Assembly (NCBI GenBank): GCA_032126435.1
Contig: JAQBBE010000119.1
Span: 1-18,222, forward strand
Source of the DNA: JAAXQD01 sp032126435
Lineage (GTDB): Bacteria > Desulfobacterota > Desulfobacteria > Desulfobacterales > UBA11574
Direction of reading: 5' to 3'
DNA: 18,222 nucleotides
Shown here piece by piece: positions 8,901 through 14,808 of this stretch. The notes under the pieces are model-generated. The model did not search any database. It was not told where the DNA came from and saw only the letters and a program-made list of their open reading frames with translations. The position numbers and the translations under genes are program-made. The stretch's first letter is position 1; the number at the start of each line of letters is the position of its first letter.

Positions 8901-10278
8901 TCTTTTCAGCGGCATACCATTCAACGCCGTTGGCAAAACCGAAACCGCCCTGTTGGCTGAAAAGCGCGCACAGGGCTGTCCGCATGCGGGCATAGACCCT
9001 TGACCGTTCAGCCAGACGAAGGTTGTCGTGGGTCTCGGCAAAATGGACGGCAATTCCGTCACTGGCTGAGATCTCGTTGGCTCCCGGGAGATAGGCTTCG
9101 ATCTGGCCACGGTCATAGTTTTGAAACAGCTCTGAATAGGCCCAGTTGAAATTGGCTTTGTTCAGGAGGTCTCGGGTTACGGAAATTTTTCCGCCAAGCC
9201 CTTCCAGGAGAAAAACCGTGTCCGGATACTGGTCTCTGACCCTGGCAATAATGTACCGCCAGGCAGGAACCGTTATCATATATCCTGCATCGCATCGGAA
9301 CCCGTCCACACCCCGGCGACACCAGGTAATGAAAACATCGGCCATATATTGCCACAGGTCTTTGTTTGCGTAATCGAGTCTTGTGAGGTCGGCCCATTCG
9401 ACCCCCCAGGCGCCTGGAACTTTGATCTGACCGTCCGGGTCTCGAACGAGCCATTGAGGGTGGGTTTCATGGAGGCCCGCGGCCCACCCGGTGTGGTTGA
9501 TGGCAATGTCGATAAAAACCATGGCCTGGCGCTCATGGACGGCATCCACCAGTTCAATGAATTGTTCCAGCGGCGTCGCCCGCGGATCGAATTCAGCCAG
9601 GGCCGGATCGACAGCGGTAAAACTGAGAGCGGCATACGGGCTCCCAAACCGCCCCATGCGGGCATAAGTGGTGGGCGTGGGATGTATGGGAAGCAACTGG
9701 AGTATTCGACATCCCAGTTCGCCGACGATGAAATCCAGTTCTTCGATCAGATCACGAAAGGTTCCCGAAGGCGGAATGACAGTGTAACCGTTTTTGTCCA
9801 AATCCTGGATTAAATCTTTATCTGAATCAAATAAAAAATTGCCGCTCTTGTTCGGGCCGAACTGGCGAACAAAAGCATTGTAGATGATATTCGAGCAGCA
9901 CGTACCCGCAGGCTCCACGTTGATGACCACATTGGGACCGTCCGGCCAAACCGGCCGTGTCTCACCTTTCCCCAAAAAGAAACATTTGGCTTCAAAATGC
10001 CCGACTTCACACAGCGGGATTGTAATCTTAAATCTCCGGTCATCCACCCGCTTCATGGGGATATCGAACCAGTCCTGTCCCAGTGGCGGCTGGTTCTTGT
10101 CCACCGCTTCGATGATTTCCCCTCTGGCAACTTCTGCATGGCCGATATTCGTTCGAAGCCATGCACTTCCTTTTTGAGGATTCACAAGAGAGAGTGTAAA
10201 TGACCGGATATCGCCCCGAAACATGAGGATTCGTATTCCTGGAGCAGGATCCTGAATGACCCATCTCGATTTATCCAC
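5974..10278 (-). CDS. Bifunctional glycogen debranching enzyme (GH13 glucanotransferase + GDE_C amylo-1,6-glucosidase)
   Basis: A 1434-residue protein resembling eukaryotic AGL/GDE1 in layout. Residues 1-150 form a beta-rich N-terminal part. A GH13 barrel covers about 165-560, with FIDIAINH (D257, N261, H262), GVDGFRCDAG (nucleophile D330), FLLEGLGG (acid/base E359) and FAETHD (D418). A beta-sandwich linker containing TNGRGAM follows. The GDE_C helical barrel starts around 1040: YPWFLDWGRDALIF, FTWMDTD (D1188) and VPEILDGD (E1400). These last two acids sit where the amylo-1,6-glucosidase catalytic pair is expected. Predicted reactions: transfer of the maltosyl or maltotriosyl stub, then hydrolysis of the remaining alpha-1,6 glucose. 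The start is a GTG at 10278 with GAGG four bases upstream; no nearby ATG fits better. It is the first gene of the glycogen operon, behind its own promoter and a structured leader. Catalytic roles are assigned by motif position only. Confidence 0.92.
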   Translation of the reverse strand: MDKSRWVIQDPAPGIRILMFRGDIRSFTLSLVNPQKGSAWLRTNIGHAEVARGEIIEAVDKNQPPLGQDWFDIPMKRVDDRRFKITIPLCEVGHFEAKCFFLGKGETRPVWPDGPNVVINVEPAGTCCSNIIYNAFVRQFGPNKSGNFLFDSDKDLIQDLDKNGYTVIPPSGTFRDLIEELDFIVGELGCRILQLLPIHPTPTTYARMGRFGSPYAALSFTAVDPALAEFDPRATPLEQFIELVDAVHERQAMVFIDIAINHTGWAAGLHETHPQWLVRDPDGQIKVPGAWGVEWADLTRLDYANKDLWQYMADVFITWCRRGVDGFRCDAGYMITVPAWRYIIARVRDQYPDTVFLLEGLGGKISVTRDLLNKANFNWAYSELFQNYDRGQIEAYLPGANEISASDGIAVHFAETHDNLRLAERSRVYARMRTALCALFSQQGGFGFANGVEWYAAEKIDVHGSPSLNWGADTNQVKHIRRLNTLLRIHPAFHDQTELKMVQKGEGNHLALLRHHRVSGKKLLIVANLDDRQEALGAWDPLETGMEGTSLMDLVTGEAVVIETSEKQHACRLDPGRVLCLTADEKDMDLILNAESQTAVFPERISRQRLRAKALDVFRFYNGIQDLDIFEPDPAARELAENPVEYCRRLNPVSDETRVITWQWPHDIKREVMVLPDHFLMVRADIPFRARIMSQNSCLSQEESLPGLDGSFFALFSPLPPPGIHQSYTLKLSVYTPREPRHVDGPLLFLSRPEDATVKQIYGRSDLADRSLLMLGTNGRGAMLRAHVSWGELASRYDALLAGNMDPKFPEDRWIMFSRCRAWLVFQDYSQEICDDGFISFCSESNSSGVWRYQVLTGQGQYVFLNVRVEMIEKENAVRMIFFREPTQGRNRGLADHEPVRLILRPDIESRNFHDTTKAYQGAENAWQEAVDSHPDGFVFSPDPDHRLSQKISDGVFVWEPEWQYMVHRPMEAERGLDPDSDLFSPGYFYAYLKGGRSVTLYASIDGAQVRKTPTLKPSMGTVETIVFEQDRFWKLDAALQKSMDHYRVKRGALRTIIAGYPWFLDWGRDALIFVRGLIAAGKTDEARATLKLFGQYEKDGTIPNMIHGKDARNRDTSDAPLWYFVACDELVRAEEREEFLDTACGGRTIRQILFSIAHAYRIGTPNGIRMDPESGLIFSPAHFTWMDTDSPAGTPREGYPIEIQALWFAALSFLARIDPSGDNGDWEREALRVQSSILEHFVLKEESYLADCLHAGPGASARQAEPDDALRPNQLFAVTLGAVSDRRVCCKVLSACEELLVPGAIRSLADRHVRRPLFIDYHGKTLNDPHYPYQGKYAGDEDTNRKPAYHNGTAWTWLFPSYCEAWAKTYGKKSRKTALAWLASSAGLLTRGCIGHVPEILDGDFPHKQRGCDAQAWGASEIVRVWKLLDVPK

Positions 10279-10317
10279 CGGGCCTCACTATTACAATTTA
10301 AAGGGATGAGTTTGAAT

Positions 10318-10387
10318 GGAAGGTTCTCCGAAGCTCCGTTGAAACGGGGTCTCCCCTTGGCGCCAACACACTGAGAAGAACCTTTCC
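10318..10387 (-). promoter_or_regulatory. Structured 5' leader of the debranching-enzyme operon
   Basis: Between the predicted transcription start (about 10400) and the GTG start lies an untranslated stretch of about 120 nt. On the minus strand an outer stem pairs 10373-10387 with 10318-10329 (the core AAGGTTCT/AGAACCTT is perfect, extended with small bulges). Inside it are GGGGAGACCCC and CCGTTTCAACGG, which share C residues and so cannot both form fully. The layout would suit an attenuator or a binding site for a protein or small RNA. No known riboswitch class was recognised, and the folding was done by eye. Confidence 0.4.
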
Positions 10388-10406
10388 GACCAGGTCATAA
10401 AAGGTA

Positions 10407-10435
10407 AATATAATTCAATGGAAATTGGGTGTCAA
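10407..10435 (-). promoter_or_regulatory. Sigma70-type promoter of the glycogen operon
   Basis: Reading the minus strand, TTGACA (10435-10430) is followed after exactly 17 bases by TATATT (10412-10407). This is a perfect -35 box and a 5/6 -10 box. Transcription would start near 10400 and give a leader of about 120 nt before the debranching gene. It lies 76 bp past the stop of the PilZ gene on the same strand, so the operon need not depend on read-through. Confidence 0.7.
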
Positions 10436-10511
10436 AGGAAAAGGTGCCGGCAAGCAAGTCAACGGCATTTGGTGTTTTCACGAGGTTACGGCGTGTTTAT
10501 GAAGGTGTGCA

Positions 10512-10826
10512 CTAAAAATTTCTATAATATTTAACACCGATTCCAAAACGAGAAGCGTCTTTTTTGCCCATATCTTTCCACCACCTTACCTGAGCGAGCG
10601 ATACGGTTCGAAGGCCCTCGCAGAGTTCCGGATCAGAGGGGTCAAACAGGCAATCTTTTATTTTGAAGAAAATGCTGGTCCCCTCTGTAAACAAAGAATC
10701 GGACTCGAAATACATACCATCCCGACTATAGTTGAGCATTTTGGCATTACATACATTTTCTTTATTAAAATATGCACAAACAATGGACGCGTCACATTTA
10801 CGGCGATTATCGATTCTCTTTTCCAT
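10512..10826 (-). CDS. PilZ-domain protein (single domain, 104 aa)
   Basis: PilZ domains bind cyclic di-GMP and pass the signal on through protein contacts. This protein is essentially one domain: RIDNR (R4 to R8, the RxxxR arginine switch) and NYSRDG (N32, S34, G37; the [D/N]xSxxG motif) are both intact, followed by beta-strand segments. There are no membrane segments or fused output domain, so it would act as a free adaptor. The ATG at 10826 lies 11 bases after a strong GGAGG. A second ATG in another frame, ATGCCG at 10835, sits closer to that site and would give an eight-residue peptide overlapping the real start. No terminator was seen downstream. Confidence 0.82.
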   Translation of the reverse strand: MEKRIDNRRKCDASIVCAYFNKENVCNAKMLNYSRDGMYFESDSLFTEGTSIFFKIKDCLFDPSDPELCEGLRTVSLAQVRWWKDMGKKDASRFGIGVKYYRNF

Positions 10827-11020
10827 ACGGCATGAAACCTCCGACCCTGCATTTCAGCAATTTTTTGCCGACAAATCGAACCACAACCTATTAAATTCAT
10901 TATTTATATCAGCATGTTCAAGAACTATTCGCTCAAGTGTTAAGCTACAATTAACTTTTATCAAATTATAATTCTCATTGTCCATAGAGCAAAAGGTTCA
11001 TTTTAATGGGAGAAATCCCT
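10827..11020. other. AT-rich divergent intergenic region
   Basis: AT-rich spacer between the minus-strand PilZ gene and the plus-strand small genes. It holds the PilZ ribosome site (GGAGG near 10837) and several TATAAA/TTGAAC-like boxes upstream of it, but no -35/-10 pair with good spacing. No repeat or RNA gene was recognised. Confidence 0.4.
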
Positions 11021-11149
11021 ATGGCGCAGGAACTTGTCCCGGACATCCCCGGGAAATACCAAATGGTTCCCTTGAGCCCGGAAGATCTGCGTGTCCCATG
11101 TGAAATTTTAAAAAGCGTTTGCCCTGCCAAATGGCAGATCAGATCTTGA
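11021..11149 (+). CDS. Possible small protein, 42 aa, unknown
   Basis: Opens at ATG 11021 (MAQELVPDIPGKY...) and ends at TGA 11147-11149 after ...CPAKWQIRS. GGGAGA lies seven bases upstream of the ATG, a good ribosome site; an in-frame ATG five codons earlier is an alternative start. The stretch is clearly more GC-rich, especially at third positions, than the AT-rich DNA on both sides, which favours a real or formerly real coding region. It contains two cysteines and no membrane segment. I do not recognise a family; it could also be the N-terminal remnant of a longer decayed gene. The membrane-protein/ihfA pair follows 95 bp downstream. Confidence 0.4.
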   Translation: MAQELVPDIPGKYQMVPLSPEDLRVPCEILKSVCPAKWQIRS

Positions 11150-11243
11150 CAAAACCTATAAGACCTGGAAATATGCTATTTTTATAACACTATACGGATT
11201 TTCCTCTACCAATTTTCAATTCTCATCGGAAAAGGTGTCGAAC

Positions 11244-11615
11244 ATGAAATGGTTTCTTTATGCTATTGCTTTGATCTGGATCGGAAGCGGTGCCTGGATG
11301 ATTCTTTATTCACATGAATCCAGGAAGGTGTTCAAACAATGGGTCAAAAATCTTGATCGTAGAATTATCTGTACATTACCGGCCGTCACCGGGATCCTGC
11401 TCCTATTTTCGGCATCATGGAGCCGTCAGTCTTGGCTGATAAGGCTTTTTGGGCTTTTGGCCCTATTGAAAGGGGGGTTTATATTCTGGAACCCGAATAA
11501 TCTGTATGATAAAATTATTGACTGGTACTTAACCTCGGTATCAGATCAAACCTACAGGTTTTTTGGAATTATTACGTTAATTCTTGGAATGGTAATTCTT
11601 TCCTGGATTATTTAG
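11244..11615 (+). CDS. Small four-helix integral membrane protein, unknown function
   Basis: A 123-residue hydrophobic protein with four likely membrane helices, at about residues 3-22, 41-58, 63-80 and 104-123. They are separated by short basic or polar loops such as SHESRKVFKQWVKNLDRR. I chose the ATG at 11244, with AAAAGG eight bases upstream; a GTG three codons earlier overlaps that site. A -35-like TTGACA at 11146-11151 lies upstream, but the best -10 candidate (TATGCT, 11172-11177) is 20 bases away, so the promoter is uncertain. The ihfA start codon is only 20 bp past the stop, so the two are probably cotranscribed. No catalytic or transport motif was seen. It resembles conserved hypothetical membrane proteins of Desulfobacterota, but this is from memory. 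Confidence 0.75.
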   Translation: MKWFLYAIALIWIGSGAWMILYSHESRKVFKQWVKNLDRRIICTLPAVTGILLLFSASWSRQSWLIRLFGLLALLKGGFIFWNPNNLYDKIIDWYLTSVSDQTYRFFGIITLILGMVILSWII

Positions 11616-11635
11616 ACAAAAAGGAGCACTTCACC

Positions 11636-11917
11636 ATGGCACTCACAAAAGCTCAAATCATCGAAGAAATCAGTGACCGAAACGGATTCACGATGAAGAA
11701 ATCCACAGAATTGGTAGAATCCCTCTTGGAAATCCTCAAAAATACCCTTGCATCCGGCGAAGATGTCCTGATCAGTGGATTTGGAAAATTCTGCGTAAAG
11801 GATAAGAATTCGCGACGGGGCAGAAATCCTGCAACCGGCGAAGATATGATGCTCTCGGAAAGAAAGGTTGTCACGTTTAAATGTTCGGCCAGTCTGAGAG
11901 ATGAAATTAATGCATAG
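11636..11917 (+). CDS. ihfA: Integration host factor subunit alpha
   Basis: Nucleoid protein of the HU/IHF family that binds and sharply bends DNA. At 93 residues it has the normal length. The sequence follows E. coli IhfA closely at the diagnostic places: MALTKA at the N-terminus, ISGFGKF before the beta arms, and DKNSRRGRNPATGED in the arm, with the intercalating proline. The second half of the dimer core is VVTFKCSASLRDEI. AAGGAG lies nine bases before the ATG. It follows the four-helix membrane protein by 20 bp. No beta subunit is encoded here, so it would pair with a distant IhfB or act as a homodimer. HU is the alternative call; the MALTKA start and arm sequence favour IHF alpha. Confidence 0.88.
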   Translation: MALTKAQIIEEISDRNGFTMKKSTELVESLLEILKNTLASGEDVLISGFGKFCVKDKNSRRGRNPATGEDMMLSERKVVTFKCSASLRDEINA

Positions 11918-11938
11918 AAGCGTTATGAAAATGGTATG

Positions 11939-12184
11939 CGTTCACAGGTTCAGCGTTCAAGGTTCAAGGTTATAACGCTCAGCATTTGTTATGTATTGTT
12001 GATATAATGCTATGTAAAGCCCATTCTAAACTTCAGTACAAAACCATTTTGTAAGCCAAAGAAAACAAATAGACTTCGTGTTCGTTTTAAAAACGAATCC
12101 TTCCGCAATTATGTATGGTCAAGATTTGTGAGGTAAACCTATAATCTTTGAACCCTGAACCTTTGAACCTTGAACCCGTGAACG
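11939..12184. repeat. Element bounded by inverted arrays of GGTTCAA words
   Basis: The left arm (11939-11971) reads as successive GTTCA/GGTTCAA words beginning CGTTCAC. The right arm (12149-12184) is its reverse complement with a few substitutions and one-base indels, beginning CGTTCACGGG on the minus strand. By eye about 85-90 percent of 33-36 positions agree. The 177 bp between the arms hold two perfect small palindromes: TACAAAA-CCA-TTTTGTA (12037-12053) and TTCGTTTT-A-AAAACGAA (12081-12097). There is no ORF. A decayed copy of the arm recurs at 17355-17375. It occupies the gap between convergent genes (ihfA and a small membrane protein), consistent with a MITE-like or otherwise dispersed intergenic element. 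No target-site duplication was identified. Confidence 0.6.
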
Positions 12185-12265
12185 GTTACTGAAAATTCAT
12201 CTGTATCTGCAAAATTCACAAAAATTGAACGCTTATAACATTTCTCCCGGTTTGTTTACGCTCAA

Positions 12266-12580
12266 TTAGGGTTTCAATATTTTCGAGAAATAACGAACCG
12301 TAAAATAAATCACTGTCGCCCACAGCAGACTGTTCGTAAAAATGGGTATGTATATCAATTTTCCCGGAAACCATTGTCTTGAATACAGTGAAAGAGTAAT
12401 AATCGGGAAATATAACACCTTTGTTATCCAGATCAGCATCTTGACCCACATGGACATCTCCCCGTTAAAAGCATTCCCCGACGTACCGGCCAACGTTATG
12501 GCCACAACTGTTTTGCTGACACCCAAATGAACCAGGGCAATGGTAAAAATCACAATGATTTTCTTCATAAAGTGTTTCAT
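12266..12580 (-). CDS. Small membrane protein, unknown function
   Basis: A 104-residue protein from ATG 12580 (MKHFMKKIIVIF...). Alternative starts are ATG 12568 and TTG 12607; none has a good Shine-Dalgarno, since the only GAGG is about 20 bases before 12580. A hydrophobic N-terminal helix (residues 5-28) is followed by two further likely membrane helices around FPIITLSLYS and TNSLLWATVIYF, with the conserved-looking segment RQWFPGKLIYIPIF between them. It resembles hypothetical membrane proteins of Desulfobacterota by memory only. Its stop codon lies inside a short motif that recurs upstream of glgB. A plausible promoter lies at 12681-12709. Function unknown. Confidence 0.6.
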   Translation of the reverse strand: MKHFMKKIIVIFTIALVHLGVSKTVVAITLAGTSGNAFNGEMSMWVKMLIWITKVLYFPIITLSLYSRQWFPGKLIYIPIFTNSLLWATVIYFTVRYFSKILKP

Positions 12581-12680
12581 GTAATGATTAAAAACGTATA
12601 ACCTCAATTCTGGGATAAAGGTTTTCCCGGATCAATCCTCACCGTTTCTCGGTTATCGATGTTTTTCCATACCTGCCGGG

Positions 12681-12709
12681 ACTATCTCATAAATCACTTT
12701 TTTTTTCAA
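12681..12709 (-). promoter_or_regulatory. Candidate sigma70 promoter for the small membrane protein
   Basis: On the minus strand TTGAAA (12709-12704) is followed by 17 bases, starting with an A tract, and then GATAGT (12686-12681). The boxes match consensus at 5/6 and 4/6. It would give a leader of about 95 nt before ATG 12580. Confidence 0.4.
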
Positions 12710-12772
12710 TGCAGTGCAAAAAAGACCCAATATTTTTACCCAGTGAAACTTTTTTCTATTTCACCGGGGCCA

Positions 12773-12796
12773 GTATTCCATTGTTCCATCATTCCA
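12773..12796. repeat. Three tandem degenerate octamers (NNNTTCCA)
   Basis: GTATTCCA, TTGTTCCA and TCATTCCA follow one another without spacing; each ends in TTCCA. This is a short simple-sequence array in non-coding DNA. No function is proposed. Confidence 0.55.
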
Positions 12797-12877
12797 ATTG
12801 TGAGCGAAGCGAACTAACTTGTGAACTCCTTAATAAATTTCCAAATGCGTTTGCCCTTTAGCGGAATATGGTTTTCC

Positions 12878-12905
12878 TTGACATTCCGTATTACTGCGAT
12901 AAACT
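12878..12905 (+). promoter_or_regulatory. Candidate promoter of the oxidoreductase gene
   Basis: TTGACA (12878-12883) is a perfect -35 box. TAAACT (12900-12905) lies 16 bases on and matches the -10 consensus at 4/6. It sits 90 bp before the oxidoreductase start codon and is the only well-formed -35 in this gap on the plus strand. Confidence 0.45.
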
Positions 12906-12994
12906 CAAAACCATGTGTGATCAGCCATGCAAAGGATTTTTAGTACGATCCTATGACGTTCCAGTATTCTTCAAAGAATAAAAGGGAGGGAAGC

Positions 12995-14731
12995 ATGAAC
13001 AAACTCTTGAGAATCGATATGGGAATGGAGGGTGGACCGAAAGCCAGTGAAGAACCCTTGGGCGACTACGCCGGTTTGGCCGGCCGCGGCATGACCTCGG
13101 CCATTATCGCCAAAGAAGTACCGCCGTTGTGCCACCCCCTCGGAAAAGACAATAAACTGGTCATTGCCCCCGGGCTGTTGAGCGGGAGCCACGCCGCTCA
13201 ATCAGGACGTGTTTCGGTGGGCTGCAAAAGCCCGCTCACCGGCGGAATCAAAGAAGCCAATTCCGGCGGACAAGGTGCTCAAGTACTCGCCCGGCTCGGA
13301 TATGCCGCCATTGTACTCGAAGGTAAGCCCGGTGACGATACCCTTTATAAGATCGTCATCAACAAAGATGGTGTAGAAATAAGCCCTGACAACAGTTTGA
13401 AGATGATGGGAAACTACGATCTGATCGACAAAATCAGGGAAGCATACGGCGACAAGGTTGCCTGTATCTCCATTGGACCGGCGGGTGAGATGAAAATGGC
13501 TGCCGCTTCCGTCGCCTTCACCGATATGGAGCAGAGACCGACCCGGCATGCAGGACGCGGGGGGGTCGGCGCTGTTATGGGATCCAAAGGCGTCAAAGTC
13601 ATCGTGCTGGATGACACCGGTATGCCCACCCGAAGTCCCAAGGACCCTGAAAAATTTAAAGCAGCCAATAAGGCGTTTGTTCAGGGGCTTAAGAAGCATC
13701 CCATAACGGGTGAGGGACTTCCTTCGTTCGGGACCAACATCTTGACCAATGTCATTAATGAAGTCGGTGCATTGCCCACCCATAACTTTAAAACCGGCCG
13801 GTTTGACGGTGCCGGCAACATCAGCGGCGAAACTCAGTCGGAAATCATGAAGGCCCGCGGCGGCATGGTGGCCCACGGCTGCCACAAAGGCTGCGTTATT
13901 CGCTGCTCGGGCATTTACAATGATAAAGACGGCAACTTTGTTACCAAGAGACCGGAATATGAAACCGTCTGGGCCCACGGCGGAAACTGTGGTATCGATG
14001 ACATGGACACCATTGCCGAACTCGATCGTCTGGACGATGATTACGGGCTCGATACCATTGAAATGGGTGCCACCATCGGTGTGGCCATGGAAGCGGGTCT
14101 GGCCGAGTTTGGTGATGCTGAAGCCGCCGTCAATCTTCTGAAAGAGGTCGGCAAAGGGACCCCCCTGGGCCGCATTATCGGCAGCGGGGCTGCCGTAACC
14201 GGCAAGGTCTTTGGTGTTGAAAGGGTTCCCGTGGTCAAAGGGCAGGCCCTCCCGGCTTACGATCCCCGATCCGTCCAGGGGATGGGGGTGACATATGCCA
14301 CCAGTACCATGGGTGCCGATCACACAGCCGGTTATGCGGTCACCGCAAACGTTCTCAATGTCGGGGGCAGCGTAGACCCGTTAAAACCTGAAGGCCAGGT
14401 GGAACTTTCCAGAAACCTTCAAATTGCGACAGCCGCCATCGACGCCACCGGCATGTGCCTGTTTATCGCCTTTGCGATCCTGGATCAGCCGGAAACATTT
14501 AATGCCCTTGTGGACATGATCGGTGCATTTACCGGACAAAACCTTACAGCAGACGATGTTACCGAATTGGGCAAAACCATCCTTTCCTTTGAAAGGGATT
14601 TCAATTCTAGAGCCGGCTTTACAGCCAAAGATGACCGTTTGCCCGATTTTTTCAAAACAGAGCCGCTCCCGCCCCATAATGTTATCTTTGAGGTCAAGGA
14701 TGAAGATCTTGATCAGGTCTTTAACTGGTAA
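12995..14731 (+). CDS. Aldehyde:ferredoxin oxidoreductase family protein (tungstopterin, [4Fe-4S])
   Basis: Member of the AOR family, which oxidises aldehydes (or reduces acids) using a tungsten bis-pterin and one [4Fe-4S] cluster, with ferredoxin as partner. It has 578 residues from ATG 12995, with GGGAGGG four bases upstream; an upstream in-frame ATG at 12953 lacks a ribosome site. The N-terminal domain has GLAGRGM, the SGRVSVGCKSPLTGG segment and NSGGQGAQ. The pterin motifs are D348-DYGLD353 and D483-ATGMC488. Cluster cysteines are C296, C300, C304 and C488. The spacing CxxxCxxxC differs from the CxxC-xxx-C of Pyrococcus AOR and recalls the YdhV-like branch. The segment AYDPRSVQGMGVTYATSTMGADHT is typical of the family. 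The true substrate cannot be told from sequence. A beta-grasp protein gene follows after a stem-loop. Confidence 0.9.
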   Translation: MNKLLRIDMGMEGGPKASEEPLGDYAGLAGRGMTSAIIAKEVPPLCHPLGKDNKLVIAPGLLSGSHAAQSGRVSVGCKSPLTGGIKEANSGGQGAQVLARLGYAAIVLEGKPGDDTLYKIVINKDGVEISPDNSLKMMGNYDLIDKIREAYGDKVACISIGPAGEMKMAAASVAFTDMEQRPTRHAGRGGVGAVMGSKGVKVIVLDDTGMPTRSPKDPEKFKAANKAFVQGLKKHPITGEGLPSFGTNILTNVINEVGALPTHNFKTGRFDGAGNISGETQSEIMKARGGMVAHGCHKGCVIRCSGIYNDKDGNFVTKRPEYETVWAHGGNCGIDDMDTIAELDRLDDDYGLDTIEMGATIGVAMEAGLAEFGDAEAAVNLLKEVGKGTPLGRIIGSGAAVTGKVFGVERVPVVKGQALPAYDPRSVQGMGVTYATSTMGADHTAGYAVTANVLNVGGSVDPLKPEGQVELSRNLQIATAAIDATGMCLFIAFAILDQPETFNALVDMIGAFTGQNLTADDVTELGKTILSFERDFNSRAGFTAKDDRLPDFFKTEPLPPHNVIFEVKDEDLDQVFNW

Positions 14732-14757
14732 AATCCCTCGTATTTGATGGTAATCAC

Positions 14758-14785
14758 ATGGGGAGTCCCGCTGGGGACTCCCCAT
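14758..14785 (+). terminator. Perfect 12-bp stem-loop between the oxidoreductase and beta-grasp genes, no T tract
   Basis: ATGGGGAGTCCC (14758-14769), loop GCTG, then GGGACTCCCCAT (14774-14785). The stem is perfect and GC-rich and lies 26 bp after the oxidoreductase stop and 23 bp before the next start codon. No run of T follows, so it is not a standard intrinsic terminator. It more likely stabilises the 3' end of the upstream message, acts as a partial terminator or provides a processing site, setting unequal expression of the two genes. Confidence 0.6.
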
Positions 14786-14808
14786 CTGCATCTATAGTAA
14801 AGAGACCC

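Larger units (their letters stand above)
12581..12994. other. Divergent intergenic region with promoters, hairpin and octamer repeats
   Basis: A 414-bp gap between the minus-strand small membrane protein and the plus-strand oxidoreductase gene. It holds promoter candidates in both directions, a hairpin at 12739-12769 (CCC-A-GTGAAA, ten-base loop, TTTCAC-C-GGG) without a T tract, and a tandem octamer array at 12773-12796. After the array comes a GTGAGCGAAGCGAAC stretch that looks like non-coding filler. No gene was seen. Confidence 0.5.

Noticed and set aside
12037..12097. Two small palindromes after ihfA as a transcription terminator
   Set aside because: Stems are AT-rich with no adjacent T tract in the right place, and they lie inside the repeat-bounded element.
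13202..14323. 373-codon open frame on the minus strand inside the oxidoreductase gene
   Set aside because: It is fully antisense to a gene with clear family motifs. Long antisense frames arise from the GC-rich third positions, and the translation shows no recognisable domain.
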